A DNA stretch of 64,000 bases, taken from CAYUVH01 sp964448135 (lineage in GTDB: Bacteria > Verrucomicrobiota > Verrucomicrobiia > Limisphaerales > UBA8199). Under the pieces are notes generated by a model, which saw only the letters and a list, made by a program, of their open reading frames with translations, was not told the origin of the DNA and did no database searches. The position numbers and the translations under genes were made by a program. The stretch covers positions 146,887 to 210,886 of the forward strand of contig CAYUVH010000032.1 of assembly GCA_964448135.1 (NCBI GenBank), written 5' to 3'. The number at the start of each line of letters is the position of its first letter. Position 1 is the first letter of the stretch. Shown piece after piece: positions 1-7,700 of the stretch.

Positions 1-881
1 GCCGTCCGGCCTTCGGCATCCAGAACGGGAAAAGCGGCGAAGCCGGAAGCAGTGGCCCGCGCGCGCACTTCCTCCAACGAATCGTCCTCGTTGAGCACCA
101 GGAATTCCTCATTCAATACGTGGCGGACCGCGATGGAGGCGCGGCACAGCGCCGCGGTCGTGGCGGTATCGTGCGGCGAAGAGATCAGGTTGACCTTGTT
201 CTTGCGCGCGGTATCGACGGTTTTCTTTTCCACGCGCATCCCACCAGTGACAATCAGCACCTGCACACCTTCGCGGATGGCGAGGTTCTGGATGTCCCAA
301 CGGTCGCCGACCACGACGGCGAGCTTTTCACGCGGATACTGTTCCAGGCGTTCCGAAAAGGAATCGAGGCCCATCGCGCCGATCATCAGGATGAGATCGC
401 GTTCCAGATCCTCGTCGTGGGCCAGGATCATCTCGCCGCCGAGCGTCTGCGTGAGGCTTTTCAGGGAAGTCAGCAGGCGGCGCGAGTCGAAGAGGCGATT
501 GGTCGTGGGGAAGAGGAACTTGCTCAGCTTGAAAAGCGAGAGGAGGCCGCGGCAGCGGTGTTCCTGGTCCAGCACGGGAAGGATGCGGATGTTCCCTTCA
601 TCCATGAGGGTCAGGGCCTCGGCGGCGGTTGAATTCGGACTGACGCTCTGCACGTTGGTCTGCATGACGTCGCGGACCTTGGGGGAGACGTCGGCGACGA
701 AGCGCGGCGCCGCGACGCCGAAGGACTTGAGCACGAAATCAATGCGGTCGTTGGTGTCGCCGCAGCGGGCGGCGACGGCGGAGGTCATGCCGATGCGGCG
801 TTTGAATTCCGCGTAGCCGATGGCTGAACAAATCGCATCCGTGTCCGGATTGCGATGCCCGATTACTAGTACTTCACTCAT
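1..881 (-). CDS. ppaC: Manganese-dependent inorganic pyrophosphatase with CBS and DRTGG domains, 3' end outside window
   Basis: The protein would hydrolyse pyrophosphate to phosphate in the cytoplasm and is of the nucleotide-regulated family II type. Translated from the ATG at 881 it opens with the DHH-family motif VIGHRNPDTDAICSAIGYAE. A CBS segment follows (around residues 70-120, containing ILPVLDQEHRCRGLLSLF). Next comes a DRTGG-like segment (LAVVVGDRWDIQNLAIREG, ending LIVTGGMRVEKK), then the start of a second CBS unit (FPVLDAEGR) at the window edge. That order matches CBS-DRTGG pyrophosphatases, where the insert binds adenine nucleotides. The catalytic remainder and DHHA2 domain are not visible. 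The frame runs off the left edge, so the gene is partial rather than broken. Confidence 0.88.
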   Translation of the reverse strand, partial: MSEVLVIGHRNPDTDAICSAIGYAEFKRRIGMTSAVAARCGDTNDRIDFVLKSFGVAAPRFVADVSPKVRDVMQTNVQSVSPNSTAAEALTLMDEGNIRILPVLDQEHRCRGLLSLFKLSKFLFPTTNRLFDSRRLLTSLKSLTQTLGGEMILAHDEDLERDLILMIGAMGLDSFSERLEQYPREKLAVVVGDRWDIQNLAIREGVQVLIVTGGMRVEKKTVDTARKNKVNLISSPHDTATTAALCRASIAVRHVLNEEFLVLNEDDSLEEVRARATASGFAAFPVLDAEGRT

Positions 882-994
882 TTGGGTCGAAGTGAGCGTC
901 TGTGAGACGGCAGCCCGACGGCGCACAAGGTAGCAGGCAAGTGAGGCGGGCTCAAATGCGATTGCGGGAGAATGGAGAGAAATCTTCATTCTTT

Positions 995-1462
995 TTACCC
1001 GGCCAGGCTTCGGTCGCGGGGGTTGTTTAGTACGAAGGCGCGGCGGCCGGTAGGGGCGAGGAATTTGCCGGCGGGCGGTTCGCTGCGGGCGGCGCGAAGG
1101 CTGAGGGCCACGTCCTCAGTCATGTCGGCAATGGCGTAGCTGCGTTTGATGATGGCATCGCGGATCTGGTCGCGGGTCAGATTGGGAAAGCGCTGCTGCA
1201 ACTGGTCCTGGTCCCACTCCTTGATTTCGACAAGGGTATCAATGGTCGCCTGGCCGAGCTGCCACTTCCAGAAGCGGCGAAGCTGGCTGTCCTGGTTGAG
1301 TTGCAGGCCGTATTTTTCGGCGATGAGCTGGCGGGCCGCCGCAGTGGTCAAGGCGGGGTCGGAGCGCCAGGCGAGGATGTCGGCGCGGTCGTCGGCCGGC
1401 AAGCGCTTGAGGGCCGTCATGGCCGAATCGAGGTCCGGCCGGGATTTTCTCGGCAGTTTCAT
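995..1462 (-). CDS. Small protein of unknown function
   Basis: A 155-aa soluble protein. The frame is open 28 codons further upstream, but the ATG at 1462 is preferred because an AAGGAGG Shine-Dalgarno sequence lies just before it and the protein then starts MKLPRKSRPDLDSAM. It is helical and charged (LKRLPADDRADILAW; LRRFWKWQLGQATIDTL), with no signal peptide, membrane segment or cysteine motif. The pattern of a short helical N-terminus followed by a basic Arg/Trp-rich helix is reminiscent of small DNA-binding or phage-type regulatory proteins, but no family is recognised. It appears monocistronic. Confidence 0.7.
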   Translation of the reverse strand: MKLPRKSRPDLDSAMTALKRLPADDRADILAWRSDPALTTAAARQLIAEKYGLQLNQDSQLRRFWKWQLGQATIDTLVEIKEWDQDQLQQRFPNLTRDQIRDAIIKRSYAIADMTEDVALSLRAARSEPPAGKFLAPTGRRAFVLNNPRDRSLAG

Positions 1463-1765
1463 GTCTTTGCTTTCCTCCTTCGGTGAATGAGGAATTTCAT
1501 TCACACGGGGGCAGTATGGCATAAGGGGCGAAAAATAATCTCCCACCGGGGGCGATTATTTGGAGAGGGGTTGAGAGGGCCGGAGGTGGAAAACAGCCAA
1601 TGTTTACAGGGGTTAAATGGGGGTGGAAGGGTGATTTTTTGGGAGGGAGACGAAAAAAATAATTTAAAAAATATATTGCAAGCCGCCGGGAAAAGGCGGC
1701 GAAAGTGGGAAGACGGGATGAACGGCGGATTAGGCGGATTAGGCGGATGAAGACGAATCGGAAGG
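1463..1765. other. Gene-free spacer with AT-rich stretch and small repeats
   Basis: No coding sequence is supported here. At 1682-1700 there is a small inverted repeat (GCCGCC / GGCGGC), next to an A/T-rich tract at 1650-1680; read on the minus strand this is a GC hairpin followed by T runs, so it could be a terminator or form part of the promoter of the gene starting at 1462. At 1729-1750 the 9-base unit GGCGGATTA is repeated about three times. Confidence 0.4.
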
Positions 1766-1949
1766 GGAGGTTTAACAGGAGCAAACGGAGAAAACAGAGG
1801 AGGAAGAATTAGCCGCGAAAAAGCGCAGAAGGCGCAAAAGTCTTAAAACAAGAGTCGAAGGCCAATAGCCACAAAAAGGCACAAAAACACACAAAAAAGC
1901 AGGCGTGAGGAGGGCGGAAAAGTGTCAATAGTGAGGGACTGATGCTGGC
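1766..1949 (+). repeat. Left copy of ~185 bp direct repeat flanking the cassette array
   Basis: The stretch starting GTTTAACAGGAGC and ending GGACTGATGCTGGC is found again at 3845-4029 in the same orientation with few differences. Shared blocks include AGCCGCGAAAAAGCGCAGA, AATAGCCACAAAAAGGCAC and GCAGGCGTGAGGAGGGCGGA. The copies differ by short indels. No ORF in it looks real. The gene-cassette array lies exactly between the two copies. A shorter related run (CCGCGAAAAGGCACAAAA) also occurs at about 21285-21320. Confidence 0.9.
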
Positions 1950-2048
1950 ACGAATCGGTCTTATCCACCCGGCTGACAATCCGCGTAAATGACTGATCAG
2001 GGTGGGGTTGGGTAGTCCGTAGGCTATTGCACCATGTTTTGGCTCGTT

Positions 2049-2076
2049 TAATATACGAACAAGTTGTCGTATATTA
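2049..2076. promoter_or_regulatory. Long palindrome upstream of first cassette gene
   Basis: Arms TAATATACGA (2049-2058) and TCGTATATTA (2067-2076) are perfect complements, and the 8-base centre ACAAGTTG is itself nearly self-complementary, leaving one unpaired A. It lies 10 bases before the ATG at 2087 in an AT-rich patch. It could be an operator with the promoter of the first cassette, or a folded recombination-site remnant. The half-site TCGTAT is also found in the palindrome at 37335-37353. Confidence 0.45.
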
Positions 2077-2086
2077 ATAGTTCGGC

Positions 2087-2635
2087 ATGACAAAGATCGT
2101 GTACATAAGTTTGGCAGGGGTTTTCGTTATCCTGGCCTTGGGGTGCAGAAAGCCTCCGGCAGCCTTAGTGGCGAGAGCCCTCGCTTCGACGAACGTGGTG
2201 TTTCAGGCCTACCACCAGGAGCCCATCACGCTCTCAGAACGCGGGGGCGAAACAATCAGGCGAATTGTGAAGCAGTTCGAAAATGCTTCCCGAGTGGAAG
2301 TGAGGACTGACAAGACCCTCTTTCCCGCACCGGAGGGATGGTTTCTCCTTGGAAATGTTCACTTTTTCTTCCTTGGCAGTTTGTTGTGTCTCCCAGACAA
2401 GGAAAAAGGAATATATTACGCTGTACAGGATCCCGTTCTTGGAAAAATGGCACAGCTGCACCTGAAGATTGAGGGGCAGACGCGGCCGGGCGATCTATCG
2501 AGAGCGCAATGGCTGGAGGTTGTTGCTGCGTTGGAGAACGGAAATGATGCCGAACGAGGCGGTCCAGCGAACAAGAGCCAGCCGATTCCCCCAGAAACAA
2601 ATCCAACACCAGCAGCGGCTGACTCCCATCGCTGA
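2087..2635 (+). CDS. Cassette-borne putative lipoprotein of unknown function
   Basis: A 182-aa protein with a lipoprotein signal: MTKIVYISLAGVFVILALGC, where the final Cys would be lipidated. The mature part has a central predicted beta segment (GWFLLGNVHFFFLGSLLCLP; KGIYYAVQDPVLG). The last ~30 residues (from NDAERGGPANKS to ADSHR) are encoded inside the attC site at 2549-2648 and so are probably not conserved with homologues; reading frames through attC sites commonly produce such tails. No clear Shine-Dalgarno precedes the ATG, and the palindrome at 2049-2076 lies just upstream. No family is recognised. Confidence 0.72.
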   Translation: MTKIVYISLAGVFVILALGCRKPPAALVARALASTNVVFQAYHQEPITLSERGGETIRRIVKQFENASRVEVRTDKTLFPAPEGWFLLGNVHFFFLGSLLCLPDKEKGIYYAVQDPVLGKMAQLHLKIEGQTRPGDLSRAQWLEVVAALENGNDAERGGPANKSQPIPPETNPTPAAADSHR

Positions 2636-2648
2636 CTGGTCGTTAGGC
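2549..2648 (+). other. attC: attC recombination site 1
   Basis: Left outer box GCCGAAC (2549-2555) and right outer box GTTAGGC (2642-2648) fit the RYYYAAC / GTTRRRY pattern with one mismatch on the left. Between them CAGCGA pairs with TCGCTG and CAGCCG with CGGCTG, giving an imperfect ~100-base stem. It overlaps the 3' end of the preceding gene and the next gene starts 13 bases after it. Confidence 0.8.
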
Positions 2649-2661
2649 GACTTCGCACCGC

Positions 2662-3024
2662 ATGAGCGAGCACACACCAGCAGCCTTGTTTGAGCAGCTT
2701 CGCGGCGAGCAGTTGAGCGCCGTGACATTCGTGCAGGACTACTTGCAGCTTTGGTTCGACGGGCCGGGCATCAATGTCACGAACCCGTTGACTGTGCAGA
2801 CAGGTCAGTTGTCAGTGACTTCATGGCAGCCGGGATTTCGTGACGCACTTTGTTCACAGATTGCGAAGATTGTAGCCGCAGTGGAGTGTCGCGAGGCAGA
2901 GGCGTTCATCATTCGTTTTGAGGACGGATCACAGCTCTCGGTTTCTTTACGCGAGCAGGACTACACCACCCCCGAGGCGATTTATGCACACGGATTTCGA
3001 GATGACGTATCATTCGTGGTTTAA
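2662..3024 (+). CDS. Cassette protein of unknown function
   Basis: A 120-aa soluble protein beginning MSEHTPAALFEQLRGEQLSA. It contains the block YLQLWFDGPGINVTNPL and then FIIRFEDGSQLSVSL, a run of alternating hydrophobic residues that suggests a small alpha/beta fold. The gene sits wholly within one cassette: it starts 13 bases after attC site 1 and its stop codon overlaps the left box of attC site 2. No transmembrane segment or catalytic motif is visible. Its context suggests an accessory function, but nothing in the sequence says which. Confidence 0.75.
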   Translation: MSEHTPAALFEQLRGEQLSAVTFVQDYLQLWFDGPGINVTNPLTVQTGQLSVTSWQPGFRDALCSQIAKIVAAVECREAEAFIIRFEDGSQLSVSLREQDYTTPEAIYAHGFRDDVSFVV

Positions 3025-3110
3025 CAAGCGTATGCACCGAACCCGGCGATGATGTCTCTGTTCCAAATCGACAGCGATCGGCGCCGGATCGGTGATACGC
3101 TTCGTTAGTC
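3019..3110 (+). other. attC: attC recombination site 2
   Basis: The left box GTTTAAC (3019-3025) fits RYYYAAC exactly; the right box GTTAGTC (3104-3110) has one mismatch. Inside, AAGCGTAT pairs with ATACGCTT, CACCGA with TCGGTG, and CGGCG with CGCCG, with an unpaired G between the first two arms. That is the best-formed of the four sites. The next gene's ATG follows at once. Confidence 0.88.
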
Positions 3111-3389
3111 ATGAGCGAGCCGTTGCAATCTGTTTCGCTGAGAGAGGCCCTAAAGGAGTGGGAGGACCCAGACGTCGCGGCTTATCATGGGGCGTGTTGC
3201 TTGGGGCTTATCGCGCCAACGGTGAGCTTTGCCGCATCGAAGCCCACGGTCTTCACTGCCAATCCGGTGAGCGATTTGCTTTATCAGACGTTGGAGCACC
3301 TGGTGCGCATCGGGGCACTGGAGCAGACCGGAGATGAGCCCCGCTACCGGTGGAACGGGTCGTTCAGAGCAGAGGTGGTGTCCCAATGA
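3111..3389 (+). CDS. Cassette protein of unknown function
   Basis: A 92-aa soluble protein, MSEPLQSVSLREALKEWEDP onwards. The C-terminal half (LLYQTLEHLVRIGALEQTGD, then RYRWN) has the helix-turn-helix-wing look of a winged-helix fold, with a loop and a short beta hairpin, but this is only a resemblance. The ATG directly abuts the right-hand box of attC site 2, and the stop codon overlaps the left part of attC site 3, the usual compact cassette layout. No signal peptide or membrane segment. Confidence 0.72.
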   Translation: MSEPLQSVSLREALKEWEDPDVAAYHGACCLGLIAPTVSFAASKPTVFTANPVSDLLYQTLEHLVRIGALEQTGDEPRYRWNGSFRAEVVSQ

Positions 3390-3459
3390 CGAACCATCCG
3401 GTTGCAGGCAAGGCCGGGATCGGGTCACTGGCCCGGCTTGGCTGCGCTTTCCGTTAGCT
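3388..3459 (+). other. attC: attC recombination site 3
   Basis: GCAGGCAAGGCCGGG pairs with CCCGGCTTGGCTGC with one mismatch and one unpaired G. The outer boxes are degenerate (GACGAAC on the left, GTTAGCT on the right). Length ~72 bases. The following gene starts three bases after the site. Confidence 0.72.
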
Positions 3460-3461
3460 GC

Positions 3462-3734
3462 ATGAGCAAGAACGCCGTCATATGCGGAATTGAGCACGCT
3501 CTCAAGGACGAGGGCTGCAATGAGATTCCCGTCGGCGAGCTTTACGCACGGGTGCACAAGACCCGCGGCAATTTAGACCTGGGCCTCAATGACTTCCAGG
3601 GGGTCTTGAGAGAGTTGGTGAGCGACGGACTATTTGAGCTATTTGGAGAGGGCGCCGAGCTGTCCGAGGTATCGCTCATAGCCCGGAGCCAGATGCACCC
3701 GTCCGTGCCGTATGGCAAGGCGAGAGAGCTATGA
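3462..3734 (+). CDS. Cassette protein of unknown function
   Basis: A 90-aa soluble protein. The frame is open further upstream, but the ATG at 3462 is chosen because it follows the right box of attC site 3, as in the neighbouring cassettes. Sequence MSKNAVICGIEHALKDEGCN, then VGELYARVHKTRGNLDLGLN and LRELVSDGLFELFGEG, suggests a small winged-helix-like domain in which helix VGELYARV is followed by a candidate recognition helix. No enzymatic motif is visible. It resembles the preceding cassette protein in size and in helical pattern, but not clearly in sequence. Confidence 0.7.
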   Translation: MSKNAVICGIEHALKDEGCNEIPVGELYARVHKTRGNLDLGLNDFQGVLRELVSDGLFELFGEGAELSEVSLIARSQMHPSVPYGKAREL

Positions 3735-3735
3735 C

Positions 3736-3829
3736 GGCCAACGAGCGCACTTCAGGCAACGGCGCGATTACGGTTCTGTTCCATTTCAACCGTCCTTGTC
3801 GCACCATGCCTGAGTGCGAGCGCTCGGCA
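3736..3829 (+). other. attC: Degenerate attC-like site 4, end of array
   Basis: The left box GGCCAAC (3736-3742) is followed by CGAGCGCACTTCAGG, which pairs with CCTGAGTGCG and CGCTCG around 3810-3826, with an unpaired T and a short insertion. The expected right box (GTTGGC) is replaced by GCTCGGC, so the site may be inactive and mark the fossil end of the array. Confidence 0.55.
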
Positions 3830-3844
3830 TGGCGCGGATGGGGA

Positions 3845-4029
3845 ACGGAGTTTAACAGGAGCGAACTGAGGAAACAGAGCATGAAGAGGAGGAAGAATTA
3901 GCCGCGAAAAAGCGCAGAAGGCGCAAAAGTCCTACAAACAGGAGTCGGATTCCAATAGCCACAAAAAGGCACAAAAAAGCAGGCGTGAGGAGGGCGGAAA
4001 AGTGGTAATAGGGAGGGACTGATGCTGGC
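3845..4029 (+). repeat. Right copy of ~185 bp direct repeat flanking the cassette array
   Basis: Same orientation and content as 1766-1949, from GAGTTTAACAGGAGCG to GGACTGATGCTGGC. This copy carries an extra short run (CATGAAGAGG) and lacks one of the CACAAAAA units. It begins about 16 bases after the last attC-like site. Confidence 0.9.
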
Positions 4030-4070
4030 GACTGTCCTGCTAAACCGCAAATTCCCGTGCTCTTGGACGA

Positions 4071-4100
4071 GCTGCGGCTTATAAAGCCGCGCTCCGGGGA
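4071..4100 (+). repeat. Dispersed palindromic repeat, family 1, inner stem type A
   Basis: Outer arms GCTGCGG and CCGCGCTCCGGGG enclose the inner stem CTT-ATA-AAG. The same unit is at 15115-15143, and a version with the same outer arms but a different inner stem (ACA-GGAA-TGT) is at 19340, 20509 and 24728. Confidence 0.85.
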
Positions 4101-4130
4101 TTTTTTGCAACGCCGTCCGCCACATAAACC

Positions 4131-4673
4131 ATGGCCACTTATATTGCATTGCTGCGCGGGATCAATGTGAGCGGACAGAAGCTCGTCCGGATGACGGATT
4201 TGCAGGCGCACTTTGAGGCTTTCGGGGCCGGGGAGGTCCGGACTTATATTCAGAGCGGCAATGTGGTTTTCACGCATCGGGAGAAGACAGCCGCGGCGGT
4301 GCGGGGCGCGCTGGAGAAACACCTGGCGAAGAAACTGGGTTTTGCGGTGCCCACGCTGGTGAGGTCGGCGGCTGAACTGGCCGAGATCGTGGGCGCGAAT
4401 CCGTATGACACCAAGCTGCCGGAGTTCGGCAAGCGGATGTATGTGTGCTTTTTTGAAAAGGCGCCGGGGGCGGAGGCGATCAAGGAGATTGGCGAGCTGG
4501 TGACGGACAAGGAACGGCTGACGATAACGGGTGGGGCGGGTTATGCGTATTATGCGGACGGGCTGGGACGCGCGAAGCTCTCGAGCAACGTCATTGAACG
4601 AAAGCTGGGTCTGGCGACGTTGCGGAATTGGAATACGGTGACCGCGCTGCTGGCGATGTGCCAGGCGGAGTGA
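4131..4673 (+). CDS. DUF1697 domain-containing protein
   Basis: A 180-aa cytoplasmic protein of the DUF1697 family, whose biochemical role is not established. The family hallmark is clear at the N-terminus: MATYIALLRGINVSGQKLVR, then LQAHFEAFGAGEVRTYIQSG followed by NVVF. The C-terminal half contains ANPYDTKLPEF and the lysine-rich VTDKERLTIT, with the terminal NWNTVTALLAMCQ typical of the family. Length is that of full family members. It stands alone between the cassette array and the convergent GH116 gene, with a dispersed palindrome (4071-4100) shortly upstream. Confidence 0.9.
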   Translation: MATYIALLRGINVSGQKLVRMTDLQAHFEAFGAGEVRTYIQSGNVVFTHREKTAAAVRGALEKHLAKKLGFAVPTLVRSAAELAEIVGANPYDTKLPEFGKRMYVCFFEKAPGAEAIKEIGELVTDKERLTITGGAGYAYYADGLGRAKLSSNVIERKLGLATLRNWNTVTALLAMCQAE

Positions 4674-4706
4674 AAAGCGTTTCCAGACCGTGGAGCAGAA
4701 GGACTT

Positions 4707-7700
4707 TCAGACGCGGTCGGAAAGGAGGACCGCGAGCGGCTCACCGGGCTTGAGCGTGAGGGTTTCTTTAAATGAAACCCGCGCCTGACCGGAGCTGAAT
4801 TCGAAGCTGGCCACGACCGGTTTTCCCGCACGGCTGACCGTTGCGACCACGGGAGTGCCGGCGGGCGTCGAAAGAAAATCCTTCAACTGCAAACGTCCTT
4901 CGACGACGGTGATCACGCTCTCCTGATTTCCGTCGCGGCGCGATTGTCGCACGTGTCCCCAGCCCTCGGGGCCGGTGAAAAACCCTTTATAGTCCTCCGC
5001 CGTGTGACGCGGCGCAAAGCGCAGACTTTGGCGCGGCCCGTCGTATTCCCAGCCCGAGAGCGCGAGCAGCAGCGACCACGAAGACATGGCGCGGGCGTAG
5101 TGCCCGCCGCACTCGATTTCGCTCCACGGATTGCGACGGATCGGCGGGCGCGGCTTGCCGTCGTAGCGGTCGCGCACGGCTTTGACGAGCGTCAACCCCT
5201 CCTCGGTGAGCCCTTCGTAGATCAGGTGCGCGGCGACCTGGTATTCGATGCCGGTCCAGACTTCGTCCGAATACAACATGACGCCGTTGGGCCGTCCGCC
5301 GTTCGGCCAGGTGCAAATGATCAGCCCCATGTCTTTCGCGCCGGCGAAAGCGCGCGGGTAATGTTTCCAATCCGTCAGGTCGGTTTTGAAATTGTATTTG
5401 TAAATCGCGCGCAGCGACGAAACGACCTTGTCCCGCGGGAGAAGGTAGCCGAGCCCAAGCTGGTGCGCCCACCACTGACCGATGAGCTGGTCCGCCATGC
5501 AACCAGGGCCGACCTCGCCCTGGCGGGTTTGGTAATCCGGCAGGTTTTGCTGGAAGTATTCGCCGTTCCAGCACAGCTCGATGAGCTTGTTCTGGCCGCG
5601 CAGGAAAATTTCGTGGAAGCGATCGGCGGTCGCGCTGTCGCCCACCCGCCGGCCCCATTCTTCGCCCGCGCGCAAGGCCGCGAGATAGTAACCGCTGATG
5701 AACGTGGTGACGCCGTGCAGCGCTTCATCGTAGGTGTTCCACTGGTCATCCTGCAAAATGCCGAGCGGTTTGCCGCCGCCGTCTTTGGCATCGCGCTCGA
5801 TGAGGTACTCCACCGCCTTTTTCGCGCCCGGCCAATACTCGCGCAGAAACGCCTCATCCGGCGAGTTCAACCCCTCGCGATACGCTTTCAGAATGCAACT
5901 GGCATGACCATCCGCGAATGGCTTTTCCCCGGTGGGATGCGGGGGCGAAGGCACGTCGGTGCGGTTGTTGATGCCACCGTCAGCGAGCTGCTGGTGTTTG
6001 AAATCGATCCGGCGCATCTCCCTTTCCAAATCAGGAAACAACCGCGCGAGCGACTGCTCATAACCCCAGACGTGCGTGCAGGTCGGAGGACAACAACCAT
6101 TGGAGCCTTCCCAGCCGTAGATGTCGCCGTTGGCGATGCGAAAGACGACGCCGGTGTAGCGAATGATCGCCGCGTTGGCGGTAAGCGAATCCACCAGCCA
6201 GTAGGGCAGTGAACTGTTGTACATCGCATCGCGGAAGGATTCCGTCCGCGACCGCAACGAATCGAACTTGCCGGCCGCCTCGGCGATCACCGCCTGCGCA
6301 TCCGGCCATTGGGTCGCGTAATGGCAGCCAATCCATTCGCCCGGTTGATTGCCTTCTTTGACCGCGTAGCTATTGGGGTAATGCCACGCCAGCAGGAACG
6401 GCACTTCGACGCTGCCGGCCGGAGGCACGTCCACCGTGGCGGCCACGGCGCTGCCCACCGTGCGGCCGCGAGGAGTCGGTGTACCGGGGGAGGATTGCTC
6501 TGCCGCGCCGAAGTTACCCCGCGTGGAAAATGCGTCCCAGATTTCGGCCCAGTCTTTGACCGAGGCAAAGGTGCTGGACGATTCCGCCAGCGTGGCCAGC
6601 GCGAGCGACCCGTAACCCGGCGCTTTTGGGTCGAGGCCGTCGGAGGGCGTATAATTTGCCCCCGCGATTTTGCACAGGACGGCGTAAGCTTCCTGCCGGG
6701 CATTCATGATCGAGGCTTGCGCGGGTGCCAGCACGGCGCCGGCGGCGAGAACAACTTTGCCTTTGCCCAGCGCACGCTGGAAGGATTTCAAACCGTTCGG
6801 CAGCGTGGACTCCGACGCGCCCGGCAATAGCGCGATGCCCTCGAATTGGATTTCCGGCCGCCCGCTCGCGCCATTCTTTTCCAACCGCAGCCGTTTGAAT
6901 CGCGCTGGCAAAAGCGCGTCCAGGGCCAGCATCAGTTCGCGGTTCCCGGGTAGATCGGAAAACTCGATTTGGTCCACGTTGATGTGACCCCAGGGACCTT
7001 TCTGTTCGTCCACGATTTCGAGGTGGGCGGTCTTGCCCTGGAATTCCGAAACGTCCCACGTGACGGGCTCGAGGTGCTCGCGCGAGCGGCCGGAAACCGC
7101 GCGCACCGTCCTGCCGTCCACGAGCAGCCGCACCTGCGTGGCGGGCCAGTTGCCGCCGCCGACGAGAAAGCGGATGAAACGACGCTCGACGGTGAAAGGT
7201 TTGCCGACCAACCGCCCGGTTGTGTCGTCGCCTTCCAGAAAAGTGTTCACCAATCCCGCGCCGATGTAGCCGGTGACTTTCTGCTGGTTGGGCAGCGTGC
7301 CACGCGCCGGCTTTTTGCCGAAGGCCTGCCCCTCGACCTGCCACTTGCCATAGTCGCCCTCGAAATCCTCGAACACGATATCTGGCCGCACATCGATTTC
7401 CGACGCCGGCCGGCCCTGGCTCCAAGTGGCGTAGGATTCGAGCAGCGGCATCGCATTGCCGGAAAAAATCAAGGTAGCCCCGGCTTCGACCGCCTTGCGC
7501 GTCCACGCCATGACCGGTTCGGGCAGCATGACCGCGGGTTCTTCCATCCAAATCACCGTCTGCGCGGGAGCGGCCGGTGGATCGGCCGGGGGCGTGCCTT
7601 CGGGAAAAAATTCCACCTTCAGGTTGGCGGGACGATCCGCCGGCGGCACGTTCAAGCCCCTCATGCTTCCCGGCGCATAAATTGTCACCGGCTGATCGAG

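Larger units (their letters stand above)
2080..3829 (+). mobile_element. CALIN-like integron gene-cassette array (four cassettes, no integrase)
   Basis: Four short plus-strand genes (2087, 2662, 3111, 3462) are each followed by an attC-like inverted repeat, at 2549-2648, 3019-3110, 3388-3459 and 3736-3829. Two sites have recognisable right-hand boxes (GTTAGGC, GTTAGTC), two more have degenerate ones, and the stems carry unpaired bases as expected for folded attC. Genes start 0-13 bases after the right-hand box, as in integron cassettes. No tyrosine-recombinase integrase or attI is present, so this fits a cluster of attC sites lacking integron integrases. The region looks less GC-rich than its neighbours and is bracketed by direct repeats at 1766-1949 and 3845-4029. 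Confidence 0.82.

Noticed and set aside
2080..3829. Idea that the four cassettes form an operon of one phage or defence system
   Set aside because: The spacing is set by attC-like sites and the four proteins are unrelated to each other, so independent cassettes fit better than a single system.
4250..4510. Minus-strand frame inside the DUF1697 gene
   Set aside because: Antisense shadow with no motif; the plus-strand DUF1697 family match is clear.
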